Shown: positions 27,256-35,743 of the stretch, in pieces | Layout: each line of letters starts with the position of its first letter | How positions within the stretch are numbered: the first letter of the stretch is position 1 | Assembly (NCBI GenBank): GCA_017889545.1 | Contig: JAGFZV010000020.1 | Location: 1-64,000 of the forward strand | Direction of reading: 5' to 3' | DNA from: Bacillota bacterium | Lineage (GTDB): Bacteria; Bacillota; Negativicutes; CTSoil-072 | Length of the DNA stretch: 64,000 nt | Made by a program: the position numbers and the translations under genes | Notes under the pieces: model-generated | What the model was told of the DNA's origin: nothing | Databases searched by the model: none | The model's input: the letters and a program-made list of their open reading frames with translations, nothing else

Positions 27256-27720
27256 TTATACGCCTTTGGTTTCATGAGAAGTTGCAAATGGATAATCATA
27301 ACGCTCCCCATTAATTTCAAATGAATAAGAAATCTCTGCCGCTTTGTTTACCATGTTTGAAACTGAACAATACGTCTCATCTGTTAATTTAAGCGCCTGA
27401 TTCACTTTGCCTGGGATCAGTCCATGCCCGGTAAAACGATAGATAATTTGGATACCGGTAAATATTTTCGGATGGTCCTCAGCCCGTTGTCCCTTTACAT
27501 CAATCACCAAACTATCGAAGGAAATTCGCATTTTATTCAAAATATGGGTCAGCTCTATCCCGCTGCAGCCAGCGACTGCAGTCAATAATAGTTCCATCGG
27601 CCTTATTCCCTGATTCATTCCACCATAAATCGGTCCGGCGTCCATTGAGACCATATGCCCAGAATCATCCTGTCCCACGAAATTCATATTTTCCTGCCAA
27701 CTTACACGCACATCTGCCAT
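27256..27720 (-). CDS. OsmC/Ohr family thiol peroxidase
   Basis: 154 residues with both family cysteines: Cys52 in AVAGCSGIEL and Cys118 in DETYCSVSNM. OsmC/Ohr proteins reduce organic hydroperoxides, and in the Ohr branch the physiological reductant is dihydrolipoyl protein recycled by lipoamide dehydrogenase. The gene order OsmC-GcvH-Lpd fits that chain. The subgroup resembles YhfA-like OsmC proteins, for which peroxidase activity is less certain. Confidence 0.88.
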   Translation of the reverse strand: MADVRVSWQENMNFVGQDDSGHMVSMDAGPIYGGMNQGIRPMELLLTAVAGCSGIELTHILNKMRISFDSLVIDVKGQRAEDHPKIFTGIQIIYRFTGHGLIPGKVNQALKLTDETYCSVSNMVNKAAEISYSFEINGERYDYPFATSHETKGV

Positions 27721-27768
27721 ATTCTTCAGCCTCCATTTTTAAATTACATTTGATACAACAGTTCAAAA

Positions 27769-29388
27769 CTATACAATTTTTTTTGCCGTGTTCTTCTCCT
27801 CGCGCATTACAACCAGCGTCACCACCATGACAAATAATCCTGTCGCAATCGCAAAGAGAGATAATCCCAGCAAGCCCATTTTTGTTAACAATGCAAAATT
27901 CATCGAACTATATAGTAATGTTCCAACAGAAACAAGTCCGCCAGCAATCCCGATGTTTTTCTTTAGCGAAGAGATGTTCTTGCCGCCAATTTGCCATTTA
28001 CCCGCTTGCTCAATTAGGCAAAATGCGATCATTGTAAGAATATTGACAGTCATTCCGGGAAAAGCAGGGTGAATGTTCATAAAAAACTTCGCCGGATGCC
28101 AGTCTCCCAAATAGTACCAAGTCAATCCGCCGATAAAACCGAAGGCCATTGCCGCAATCGCCGCCCTTGCAGTCGCCATCGGCCAAAATAGCGCGGCGAC
28201 AACCGGAGCAAAAGTTGCCCCATTACGAAGCGTCCATCCCAGTATATTCCACCAAGCAGCCTGATCGCTCCGCAAAAGGCTGAAACCAATCATAATAATC
28301 GTTAATGCTACCAAGGAAATTTTCGTGTAGAACACTTTCTTTTCATCAGATGCTGCCGGGTTCACTGCGCCCATAACATCACGTCCCAGGCTAGTTGCTC
28401 CTGAAAACTGACAAGGAGCTCCCCAGCCCAAAGCACAAGCCCAGACGCCAAGGAAAAATACGCCAACCAACGGAGCAGGGAGAACCTGTGCCAGATAGAG
28501 AGGAACCTGTATCATTCCACGTGCACCGCCAGGCACAACAATAGCTGCCGCTACTCCAAAAGCAACTCCCAAGACTACGAAAATAATATTTCCACCGACT
28601 GCCATCAGCAAACCTTTGCGGCCTTCTTCGACAGTCCTGCATGATAATGTCATTTGCAAGCAAGCCTGTGCCAACAAAATATTAATAAAAAAAGTCGCAA
28701 ACCAAGCAATGATTATTTGCAGGCCAACATTGGTCGGATCAAACATTTCCGGACGTTGAGCCGCAAAGTCCATAAATCCTGCTAATCCCGGTTTAATAAA
28801 TAGTGCAAAGAGACCAACTAAAAACATGGCAAGGAAAACCACACTATTTGCCGTTTGAGTGACAACCACCGACCACATTCCACCAGCCTGAAGATACACC
28901 AGCAATAATACAGCACTTATAGTCACCGTCACTGTTAATGGCAAACTGGTGAATGCCGAAATTGCCGAAGCAAAAGCCAACGTGGTCGCCACAGAAAACA
29001 TTGGAAAGGTAAATGCAGTAATTGCACCTCCTAACCCAAGTGCTACTCGTCCAAAATGCTCACCAATGAGTCCTGATACAGTAACCTTCATTTTCTTATG
29101 GAATAGGCCCAATAAGGCCGCAATAATAAGAATATGTGTCATTTCTGCAACCCCATACCAAGCTGCAGAGACACCCTTAATGTAAGAAAGTTCCATTACC
29201 GCGATAAAAGTCGATCCAGAAAACAATCCTGTTATACAAACTCCAACCATCCAGGGCTTAAAGCTTCTTCCTCCGACCCAAAAACCCTCTGCGGAAACTG
29301 CTTTGCGTTTTACGACATTTCCCAAAACAATAAGAATTGCCGTATACGCCACTGCCAATCCCAAAATCCAATATCCGTATTCGTTCAA
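27769..29388 (-). CDS. Sodium:solute symporter (SSS family)
   Basis: 539 residues with about thirteen hydrophobic segments and the SSS features GGRSFKPWMVGVCITGLFSG near the N-terminus and a GMWSVVVTQ segment. The start is a TTG seven bases after AAGGGGA. It is the first gene of the operon SSS-osmC-gcvH-lpd and stands behind a sigma-54 promoter, so its solute is probably the inducer or substrate of the pathway. The substrate is unknown; SSS carriers take up sugars, amino acids, betaines, pantothenate or carboxylates. Confidence 0.9.
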   Translation of the reverse strand: MNEYGYWILGLAVAYTAILIVLGNVVKRKAVSAEGFWVGGRSFKPWMVGVCITGLFSGSTFIAVMELSYIKGVSAAWYGVAEMTHILIIAALLGLFHKKMKVTVSGLIGEHFGRVALGLGGAITAFTFPMFSVATTLAFASAISAFTSLPLTVTVTISAVLLLVYLQAGGMWSVVVTQTANSVVFLAMFLVGLFALFIKPGLAGFMDFAAQRPEMFDPTNVGLQIIIAWFATFFINILLAQACLQMTLSCRTVEEGRKGLLMAVGGNIIFVVLGVAFGVAAAIVVPGGARGMIQVPLYLAQVLPAPLVGVFFLGVWACALGWGAPCQFSGATSLGRDVMGAVNPAASDEKKVFYTKISLVALTIIMIGFSLLRSDQAAWWNILGWTLRNGATFAPVVAALFWPMATARAAIAAMAFGFIGGLTWYYLGDWHPAKFFMNIHPAFPGMTVNILTMIAFCLIEQAGKWQIGGKNISSLKKNIGIAGGLVSVGTLLYSSMNFALLTKMGLLGLSLFAIATGLFVMVVTLVVMREEKNTAKKIV

Positions 29389-29438
29389 AGTTTCATCCCC
29401 TTCTTTTTGTTACTTTTCCCAAACATACAAATCTTTAT

Positions 29439-29454
29439 TGCAATAACCATGCCA
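29439..29454 (-). promoter_or_regulatory. Sigma-54 promoter of the SSS-osmC-gcvH-lpd operon
   Basis: On the minus strand TGGCATGGTTATTGCA matches TGGCAYR-N4-TTGCW at every fixed position. It lies about 50 bases upstream of the symporter start, and the CBS-PAS sigma-54 activator is the next gene upstream. Confidence 0.88.
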
Positions 29455-29510
29455 ACATTGTGAATGCAGTAACCTAAGGGCATTTTGCGTTTCTCATCCA
29501 ATTTAAAACA

Positions 29511-29562
29511 AGAAAAACAGAGCCTTTTGGTTTTATTTCAAACCAGCCGGCTCTGTTTTTCG
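29511..29562 (-). terminator. Terminator of the CBS-PAS sigma-54 activator gene
   Basis: Arms AAAAACAGAGCC and GGCTCTGTTTTT form a 12-bp stem with T-runs on both strands. It separates the activator gene from the sigma-54 promoter it probably controls. Confidence 0.85.
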
Positions 29563-29595
29563 CCATTATAACGGTTCAATAATAGACCACTGTTT

Positions 29596-31677
29596 TCATG
29601 ATTGAACCATTATTCCATACTGTTGGGCTTTTCGAAGTAATGTTGAATGAGATATTCCCAACATCTGCGCTGTTTTTCGCAAACTATTTTTTGTCTCTAA
29701 TGCCATGCGAATTAATTCGCGTTCTGTTGTTTCTTTTGCCTGCTGCAAAGGAATAATATCCATCAATTTCGGGGTCCATTCTTCAATTTGCATTACTTCT
29801 CGAAATTCGATAGGCAGATGCCGTGGGGTAATGACCTCTTCGTCGGACATGATAACTACTCGCTCAATCAAATTCTTAAGTTCCCGAACATTTCCTGGCC
29901 ATGAATAATTTTCAATTAACTGGCATGTCTCCAGACTTAACTTTTTATCCATATTGTTTTTTTTATTGAAATGATTTAAAAAAGAAATCGCCAAGATTAA
30001 AATATCTTGCTTTCGGTCCTGTAATGAAAGGATATGCAAAGGAATAACATTTAATCGATAGTATAAATCTTCACGAAAACTTTTATTAACAACTAACTGT
30101 TTAAGATCTTTATTGGTAGCTGCCAAGATACGAATATTAAGTTTCACCGGCTTTGATCCGCCAATCCGATAGATAACCTGTTCTTGTAATGCCCGCAACA
30201 ATTTCACTTGCATATGAAGTGGCATATCCCCAATTTCATCCAAAAATACTGTTCCACCATCAGCTAATTCTAATAATCCTGGTTTTCCATCACGATGAGC
30301 TCCAGTAAAAGCGCCTTTTTCATAGCCAAAAAATTCCGACTCGATCAGCGGTTCAGGAATGGCTCCACAATTAATGCAAATCATCGGTTTTTCAGCTCGC
30401 AAGCTATGTTTATGAATATATTTTGCCAATTTTTCTTTTCCAACTCCTGATGGCCCGTTGAGCATGACCGTTGAATCTGTTGGCGCCACACGCAAAGCTT
30501 GTTGAACGACACGCTGCATAGCTAAGCTTTTAAAGATGAGGTCATCGTCCTCAAATTGCCTCGAACGCAACTCACCGAGTTCCAATGCCGCCCGGGCCGC
30601 TTCCATTTTGAATAAGTTTAATTCGGTAAAATCACGTAAAGTGATCACAATTTGGGCAATATGACCAATATCATTAGTTACGATACTTCCTGAAAAGACG
30701 ATATCTTTGCCATCTGTCGTTTTTATCGCTAAATTAAAACTTTGCAGGCTCGCGGTAATGTTTTTATATATGCTATCGAGTTGGCAATGCTTGTCTATTA
30801 ATGTCGCAACATTTTTACCAATCAAGTCCTCTTGGGTTCCATCGCCAATGATCCGTAAATAACTATCATTCACGCGGACAATCGTTCCACCGCAATCGAT
30901 GACAACAATTCCATCATAACAGGACTGAATAACCCCTTCCAATTCCTTATTTAGTAACCATGCCGATTGTAACTCTCCGGATAATTCTTCTAATGCAGAA
31001 ATGTCTTGCAAGACAAGAACATAGCCTCCATTATGGTCTTCTCTTTCAATCGGACTATGTTGAATCAAGATCGTTTTATTCCCGATCCGAAACCGTTCTA
31101 CTAATGGGTCTGAAGAAGTTTCAAAATGTTTCAAATCAAGATCAAGATGTTTTAGTAACACCTCTGCAGATTGTCCTAAAATATCTTTGCTTACTAGACC
31201 AGTCAGTTTTTCTGCTGCTGCATTGAAATAACATACTTCACCGGTATGGTCCACTCCGATAATTCCATTATAAATCGAACGGAGCATAACACTTAAATCA
31301 GATTCCGTCTTTTCCAATGCGTGGTGAACTTTGTTAATTAGCTCCATCCTCGTCAGAACTCCCGCCAAGAAGCCATGTTTATTTAAAATGATCAGGCGAT
31401 CAACAGGGAGAGCACAAACTTCATTAAAATCCGTATCCTCAGGAAAAGTTGAAATATTTGGATCCATAATCTGTTCAATGGATGAAAAAAACGAAGCACC
31501 TTCTTTTAACGCCTGTAATAGTCGGAAAACGGTTAAAATCCCAACCACTTTGCCTTCTTCGTTGATAACCGGTGCACAATTTACTCCCTGCTGATTATAA
31601 AGTTCACATGCATCGGCTATGGTATTTCCGCATAGTAAAGTCTTAGGATTTTCCAACATAATTTCTTTTACCAACAC
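29596..31677 (-). CDS. Sigma-54 activator with CBS pair and two PAS domains
   Basis: 693 residues. Two CBS motifs cover about 1-115, where adenine nucleotides usually bind. Two PAS domains follow (near 120-230 and 245-355). The AAA+ domain has Walker A GPSGVGKE, the sigma-54 contact loop GAFTGA and Walker B GGTVFLDEIGD. A Fis-type helix-turn-helix (LRKTAQMLGISHSTLLRKA) closes the protein. The start is a GTG eight bases after AGGAGG. It most likely controls the operon downstream, whose promoter at 29439 is a perfect sigma-54 site. There is no receiver domain, so the signal is sensed directly. Confidence 0.93.
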   Translation of the reverse strand: MLVKEIMLENPKTLLCGNTIADACELYNQQGVNCAPVINEEGKVVGILTVFRLLQALKEGASFFSSIEQIMDPNISTFPEDTDFNEVCALPVDRLIILNKHGFLAGVLTRMELINKVHHALEKTESDLSVMLRSIYNGIIGVDHTGEVCYFNAAAEKLTGLVSKDILGQSAEVLLKHLDLDLKHFETSSDPLVERFRIGNKTILIQHSPIEREDHNGGYVLVLQDISALEELSGELQSAWLLNKELEGVIQSCYDGIVVIDCGGTIVRVNDSYLRIIGDGTQEDLIGKNVATLIDKHCQLDSIYKNITASLQSFNLAIKTTDGKDIVFSGSIVTNDIGHIAQIVITLRDFTELNLFKMEAARAALELGELRSRQFEDDDLIFKSLAMQRVVQQALRVAPTDSTVMLNGPSGVGKEKLAKYIHKHSLRAEKPMICINCGAIPEPLIESEFFGYEKGAFTGAHRDGKPGLLELADGGTVFLDEIGDMPLHMQVKLLRALQEQVIYRIGGSKPVKLNIRILAATNKDLKQLVVNKSFREDLYYRLNVIPLHILSLQDRKQDILILAISFLNHFNKKNNMDKKLSLETCQLIENYSWPGNVRELKNLIERVVIMSDEEVITPRHLPIEFREVMQIEEWTPKLMDIIPLQQAKETTERELIRMALETKNSLRKTAQMLGISHSTLLRKAQQYGIMVQS

Positions 31678-31718
31678 CCGTATCGCCTCCTATAGCTGGA
31701 TATTCTTTAAAACACTCC

Positions 31719-31748
31719 AATAGCGGCGATAATAGTATCGCCGCTATT
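31719..31748. promoter_or_regulatory. Perfect 13-bp palindrome in the activator leader
   Basis: Arms AATAGCGGCGATA and TATCGCCGCTATT with a four-base loop, about 40 bases upstream of the activator's start codon. No T-run follows, so it could be an operator or an mRNA structure controlling translation. Confidence 0.45.
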
Positions 31749-31832
31749 TAGATCATTTACTATTTGAAACAAAAAAGTTCCATATTCTGATGTCCGATGC
31801 TACGGTCTATATATTAAAATAACTTTATCTTC

Positions 31833-31896
31833 GAAATAATAATTCGTCAAAATAATAATTCGTCAAAATAATAATTCGTCAAAATAATAATTCGTC
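31833..31896. repeat. Four tandem copies of a 16-bp unit
   Basis: The unit AAAATAATAATTCGTC repeats at a strict 16-bp period, about 1.5 helical turns, with the first copy one base short. It is AT-rich and non-coding. Confidence 0.9.
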
Positions 31897-31965
31897 AAAA
31901 ATTTGCTGGAACCTTTATTCAAAATAACGCATTAAGAATCACAATTTCTATCATCCTTTGCAAAA

Positions 31966-31992
31966 GAAGCAAAAAGAACGTCCCCTTGCTTC
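31966..31992 (+). repeat. REP-like hairpin, copy 2
   Basis: The same 27-base unit as at 14056 (arms GAAGCAA and TTGCTTC). It is followed after about 14 bases by the H palindrome and then by R170, forming a composite of three repeat families. Confidence 0.85.
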
Positions 31993-32006
31993 TTCTGATC
32001 AGTAAT

Positions 32007-32094
32007 AAGCAAGTATGCTGTAAGACCCCGGCCTTAGAGGCCTAGGTCTTACAGCATACTTGCTTGAAATAAGTTAGACTCGTTTTTTATTTCA
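32007..32094 (+). repeat. Long palindrome with fixed tail (H element), copy 2
   Basis: 27-base arms with two mismatches, the same TTAGA loop as copy 1, and the same tail (AAGTTAGACTCG, TTTTTTATTTC). The tail abuts R170 copy 2. Confidence 0.85.
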
Positions 32095-32264
32095 GCAGGA
32101 ATTCGCTAGAATATACAGAAATGATACATCGAATTAAGTTGGGAGGGCTTACCCATGATTAACGTTGACCTAATTAAAAAATACTCCGGTGGTAATAAAT
32201 CAATTATCGACTTCAAAGGGTGTACCCGAAAGCAAATCGTCAAGGATGCATGGGAACAATCAGA
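32095..32264 (+). repeat. 170-bp repeat (R170), copy 2
   Basis: Near-identical to 24847-25016 over 170 bp. Its left edge touches the H-element tail, whereas copy 1 touches the RAYT pseudogene on its right. The unit therefore moves or recombines independently of both. Confidence 0.9.
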
Positions 32265-32274
32265 AATAATTTGA
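32155..32274 (+). CDS. Small open frame in R170 copy 2 (39 residues), unknown
   Basis: Opens MINVDLIKKYSGGNKSIIDF after GGGAGGG and ends with an in-frame TGA just beyond the repeat. See the copy at 24907. The frame is kept in both copies, but two near-identical copies give little power to test for selection. Confidence 0.35.
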   Translation: MINVDLIKKYSGGNKSIIDFKGCTRKQIVKDAWEQSEII

Positions 32275-32297
32275 CTCGATATTTGATCTTAAAGAAT

Positions 32298-32334
32298 GGG
32301 GATGCGCCGCAGTTTAATCTGTCGGCGCATCCCC
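32298..32334 (-). terminator. Hairpin terminator of the dpaL operon
   Basis: A 12-bp perfect stem GGGGATGCGCCG with its complement, just past the stop codon of the last MFS gene. On the minus strand it is followed by ATTCTTT. Confidence 0.75.
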
Positions 32335-32341
32335 ATTCACA

Positions 32342-33619
32342 TTAACCGTTGCTTGCCGTACTGCCTTGTTTCTGTACCGTCAATGCAACAAATATAGATG
32401 CAACCATCGCAATGATCAGAAAGATAAACGCCGTATCAAACGACCCACCGCTCTTATCAATCAGGTATCCCATGACGAACGGCGAGATAAAACCGGCTAC
32501 CTGTCCGCCAAAGTTTACCGTTCCCGAACTGGATCCCATGATATGAGGCGGGATCGTATCCATAACAAGTCCCCAAAAAGCTGCCATAGCCAGGAACATA
32601 AAGAACGCCGAAACACTTTGATACACAACAGCCATATTCGCTGACGGAACAGTATACGTCATATAAAGGAAGAAGCTAGCAATCAGAGCGTTCGGAATAT
32701 AAATCCATTTCCGTTGTCCCTTGGTCCGATCAGATAAATATCCACCAACAAGCGTACCAATCGTTCCTACAAAAAATGGTATGGATCCCGTGATACCCGT
32801 CTTAATCAAGGAGAACCCGCGAACCTTCATAAGGTAAGATGGCAGCCAAGAAACATAACCCCAGAAAGTGATGTCAAACAAAAACCAAATCAGAACCATT
32901 TGCCAAAGGATTGGTTTTTTCATGAATTCTTTAAAACTCATCCCCGTGTTAGGCTTTTCATTCGCCTTAACGTCCACCGTATCTTCAGCCAGTTCAGCCA
33001 ATTCCTCTTTTGTCATAGAGGGATGTTCGGCCGGATTGTCTCTGAAATAAATCCAGATAGCGATTGCAATGAGCAGTCCCGGAATACCAAGGACGATGAA
33101 AACAGTACGCCATCCATAGAGAGCAATGATCCCTGCAGCAACCAGCGAAGCGACAGCCGGTCCTAATGTATTCACCGAGGATTGGATGGAAGTGGCCCTG
33201 CCTCTTTCACTGCGAGGGAAATAAGTAGCAATCGCTTTCCAAGAAGCCGCCGGGAAACAACCTTCGCCAACTCCAAAAACGAAACGGCAAAATAACATCA
33301 ACGGATAACTTGCCACAAAACCGGTGATACTTGTAAAAATCGACCACCAAGCGATAGCCAGTGCCATTACTTTTCGGAAACCAAACCGATCTGCCAACAT
33401 CCCGCCCGGTATTTGGAACAGTGCGTACCCAGCAAAAAATGCGCTCAATATTGCTCCTTGGGTGGTTGCATCAAGATTAAAATCCTGACCAATGAATGGC
33501 AACGAGATGCTGATAACCATACGATCCAGAAACGAGAACAGCCAGCCTGACCAAATAATTGTAAGAATAGTATACCGAAGTTTCCAACGAAAGCCTTGTT
33601 TCTTTACCTCAGTAGTCAT
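32342..33619 (-). CDS. MFS transporter, anion:cation symporter (ACS) type
   Basis: 425 residues, twelve helices. The MFS motif GGMLADRFGFRKVM, the GVGEGCFPAASW helix and FRDNPAEHPS in the central loop are hallmarks of the ACS family, which brings in organic anions such as galactonate or related acids with H+. It is the last gene of the operon that begins with dpaL, so it probably imports the acylated or anionic amino acid that the enzymes degrade. Confidence 0.88.
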   Translation of the reverse strand: MTTEVKKQGFRWKLRYTILTIIWSGWLFSFLDRMVISISLPFIGQDFNLDATTQGAILSAFFAGYALFQIPGGMLADRFGFRKVMALAIAWWSIFTSITGFVASYPLMLFCRFVFGVGEGCFPAASWKAIATYFPRSERGRATSIQSSVNTLGPAVASLVAAGIIALYGWRTVFIVLGIPGLLIAIAIWIYFRDNPAEHPSMTKEELAELAEDTVDVKANEKPNTGMSFKEFMKKPILWQMVLIWFLFDITFWGYVSWLPSYLMKVRGFSLIKTGITGSIPFFVGTIGTLVGGYLSDRTKGQRKWIYIPNALIASFFLYMTYTVPSANMAVVYQSVSAFFMFLAMAAFWGLVMDTIPPHIMGSSSGTVNFGGQVAGFISPFVMGYLIDKSGGSFDTAFIFLIIAMVASIFVALTVQKQGSTASNG

Positions 33620-33684
33620 ACATTATTTCCCTCACATTTCATTTCATTATATTTCGCTTGTAAAATTTCCATCTTTACCGCCGT

Positions 33685-34065
33685 TTAACCAAGTATTGCG
33701 ATGGCTTCAATTTCAACTAAGGCATCCTTGGGTAATTTTGCTACTTGGACACAAGACCGTGCTGGAGCTTCCTTGCTGAAATACTCGGCATAAATGCCAT
33801 TCACCGTTTGAAAATCATTCATGTTTGCTAAAAATACGGTAGTTTTTACAACATTTTCCATGCTAACGTTTTGGCACGCCAAGATGCTCTTCATATTCGC
33901 CAAAGATTGCTTGGTTTGCGCTCCTACCCCACCGTCAACGATATTACCGCTGATTGGATCGACGGGAAGCTGTCCTGATACGAATAAAAATCCTCCTGCT
34001 TTGATAGCCTGCGAATAGGGTCCGATTGCTGCCGGCGCCTTATCTGTATTAACCACTGTTTTCAT
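33685..34065 (-). CDS. ridA: RidA family enamine/imine deaminase
   Basis: 126 residues, normal for the family. The key residues are visible: IGPYSQAIKAG near the start, the FVSGQLP strand, and the arginine in the C-terminal RSCVQVAKLPKDALVEIEAIA. It hydrolyses reactive 2-aminoacrylate-type enamines. Diaminopropionate ammonia-lyase and other PLP lyases release exactly such intermediates, which explains its place in this operon. Confidence 0.95.
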   Translation of the reverse strand: MKTVVNTDKAPAAIGPYSQAIKAGGFLFVSGQLPVDPISGNIVDGGVGAQTKQSLANMKSILACQNVSMENVVKTTVFLANMNDFQTVNGIYAEYFSKEAPARSCVQVAKLPKDALVEIEAIAILG

Positions 34066-34111
34066 GGTATAGCCTCCAAATATTATTTTTTACATCAATT
34101 TCATGTAATTG

Positions 34112-35701
34112 CTACTTGCCTCGTCTAAGAACCCGTCCGGGCAATTGTTTGCTTTGCGTACCGTTTTCCACTGCCACAGCCCCGTTAATCAGCACATATT
34201 CTATGCCCTCCGGGTATTGGATCGGATCGATAAAAGTTCCTTTATCAATAATTGTTTCCGGATTGAAAACAACTACATCAGCATAGTTTCCAACTTTTAA
34301 AACGCCTCTACCGGTAAAACCTAAGACTTCTGCCGGCTTGCTAGTCATCTTCCGAATGGCAGCTTCCAGAGTCAACGCTTTGTCTTCCCTCACATATTTC
34401 CCTAACACCCGGGGGAAGGACCCAAAAACCCGGGGATGCGGCTTGCCGCCTAATAAACCATCGGTGCAAACGTTCTGTTCAGGCCGGGTTAAAAAACGGA
34501 TTACGTGTTCCTCAGTACCGTAAAAATCCACCATGCCCACGGCATTTTCTTCGTCGTGCAATAAATCAAACGTGGCCTCCAATGGTTCTTTGCCGCGAAT
34601 TCGACCGATTTCAATCAAATTTTTTCCAATCAAATCCGCATTCATTTCCGTCTTGACACTCGTAACAAAGATTTGATCCAATCCGGCGAAATCAACAAAA
34701 TTATCCCAGCCAGCGATCCCATTTTCAATATCATGGATCATCTTTTTGCGCAAAACAGGGTCTTCCAGCCGCTTGATCAGTTTGTCTGTGCCGCCATCAT
34801 GAACCCAGGGGGGCAATATGACGCCCAGCATGGTGCTGCCGGCCACATAGGGATATTGGTCAAAGGAAACTTTTATCCCCTCGGCTTGAGCCTTTTCCAA
34901 TAAGGCGATTACCGATTCAATATGGCCCCAATTTTTCTTGCCGCAGACTTTGAAGTGGGAAAAATGAATTCTCACTCCTGACTGCCGGCCAATATGAATC
35001 ACTTCTTCCATGGATTCCAAAATGGTGTCTGCCTCACTGCGCTGGTGAATGACGAACAACCCGTTATACTCAGCGACTACTTTACACATTTCAATAATTT
35101 CGTTCGTCTCGGAATAGGCGCAAGGCATATAAATCAGTCCTGTGGACAACCCAAAAGCTCCGGCTTCCATTTCACGCCTAGTGATATCACACATTTTTTG
35201 CAGATCGTCCGCGTTAGGCAGCCGATTATCCAGTCCCATCGCTTCCATGCGGATATTGCCGTGCGGTACCAAATAACTTTCATTGATACCAACTCCGGAT
35301 TTTTCAATCAGGTCCAAATAGCCTTGGGTTGTTTCGTAGTTCCAATCAATATCATCACTATCGCCATCGAGTCCGGCCAGATTCTTTCGCCAAGGGCCGA
35401 TATACTGTTTGGGTAACGGAGCCATGGAAATTCCGTCTTGTCCCAGAACCTCCGTCGTAATGCCTTGCATTACTTTCGGTTTCACATACGGATCAATCAG
35501 CAATTGTAAATCAGAGTGGCTGTGAGTATCGATGAATCCCGGAGCCACAACTAAGCCTTGCGCATCGATTACCCGGTCAAACCCTTCTTCCTGAACTTGA
35601 CCCATCGCAATAATTTTGTCATTTTCTATGGCTAAGCTTCCCTTAAATCCATTGCTGCCCGTACCGTCAACAAGCAATCCATTTTTTATCAATATGCGCA
35701 T
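34112..35701 (-). CDS. N-acyl-D-amino-acid deacylase (D-aminoacylase family amidohydrolase)
   Basis: 529 residues. The amidohydrolase metal motif GFIDTHSHSD is followed by the family features QGITTEVLGQDG, STGLIYMPC and HFSHFK. The normal length is about 480-530 residues. It removes acyl groups from N-acyl-D-amino acids (or dihydropyrimidine-like relatives). In this operon the freed amino acid could be the substrate of the diaminopropionate lyase, which accepts D- and L-isomers in known enzymes. Confidence 0.9.
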   Translation of the reverse strand: MRILIKNGLLVDGTGSNGFKGSLAIENDKIIAMGQVQEEGFDRVIDAQGLVVAPGFIDTHSHSDLQLLIDPYVKPKVMQGITTEVLGQDGISMAPLPKQYIGPWRKNLAGLDGDSDDIDWNYETTQGYLDLIEKSGVGINESYLVPHGNIRMEAMGLDNRLPNADDLQKMCDITRREMEAGAFGLSTGLIYMPCAYSETNEIIEMCKVVAEYNGLFVIHQRSEADTILESMEEVIHIGRQSGVRIHFSHFKVCGKKNWGHIESVIALLEKAQAEGIKVSFDQYPYVAGSTMLGVILPPWVHDGGTDKLIKRLEDPVLRKKMIHDIENGIAGWDNFVDFAGLDQIFVTSVKTEMNADLIGKNLIEIGRIRGKEPLEATFDLLHDEENAVGMVDFYGTEEHVIRFLTRPEQNVCTDGLLGGKPHPRVFGSFPRVLGKYVREDKALTLEAAIRKMTSKPAEVLGFTGRGVLKVGNYADVVVFNPETIIDKGTFIDPIQYPEGIEYVLINGAVAVENGTQSKQLPGRVLRRGK

Positions 35702-35743
35702 TTTTCTTCACCTCACCAGAATATATTTCTTCTTTTCGTACAG

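Noticed and set aside
31833-31896. Short CRISPR array
   Set aside because: The units touch each other with no spacers, and no cas genes are in the window.
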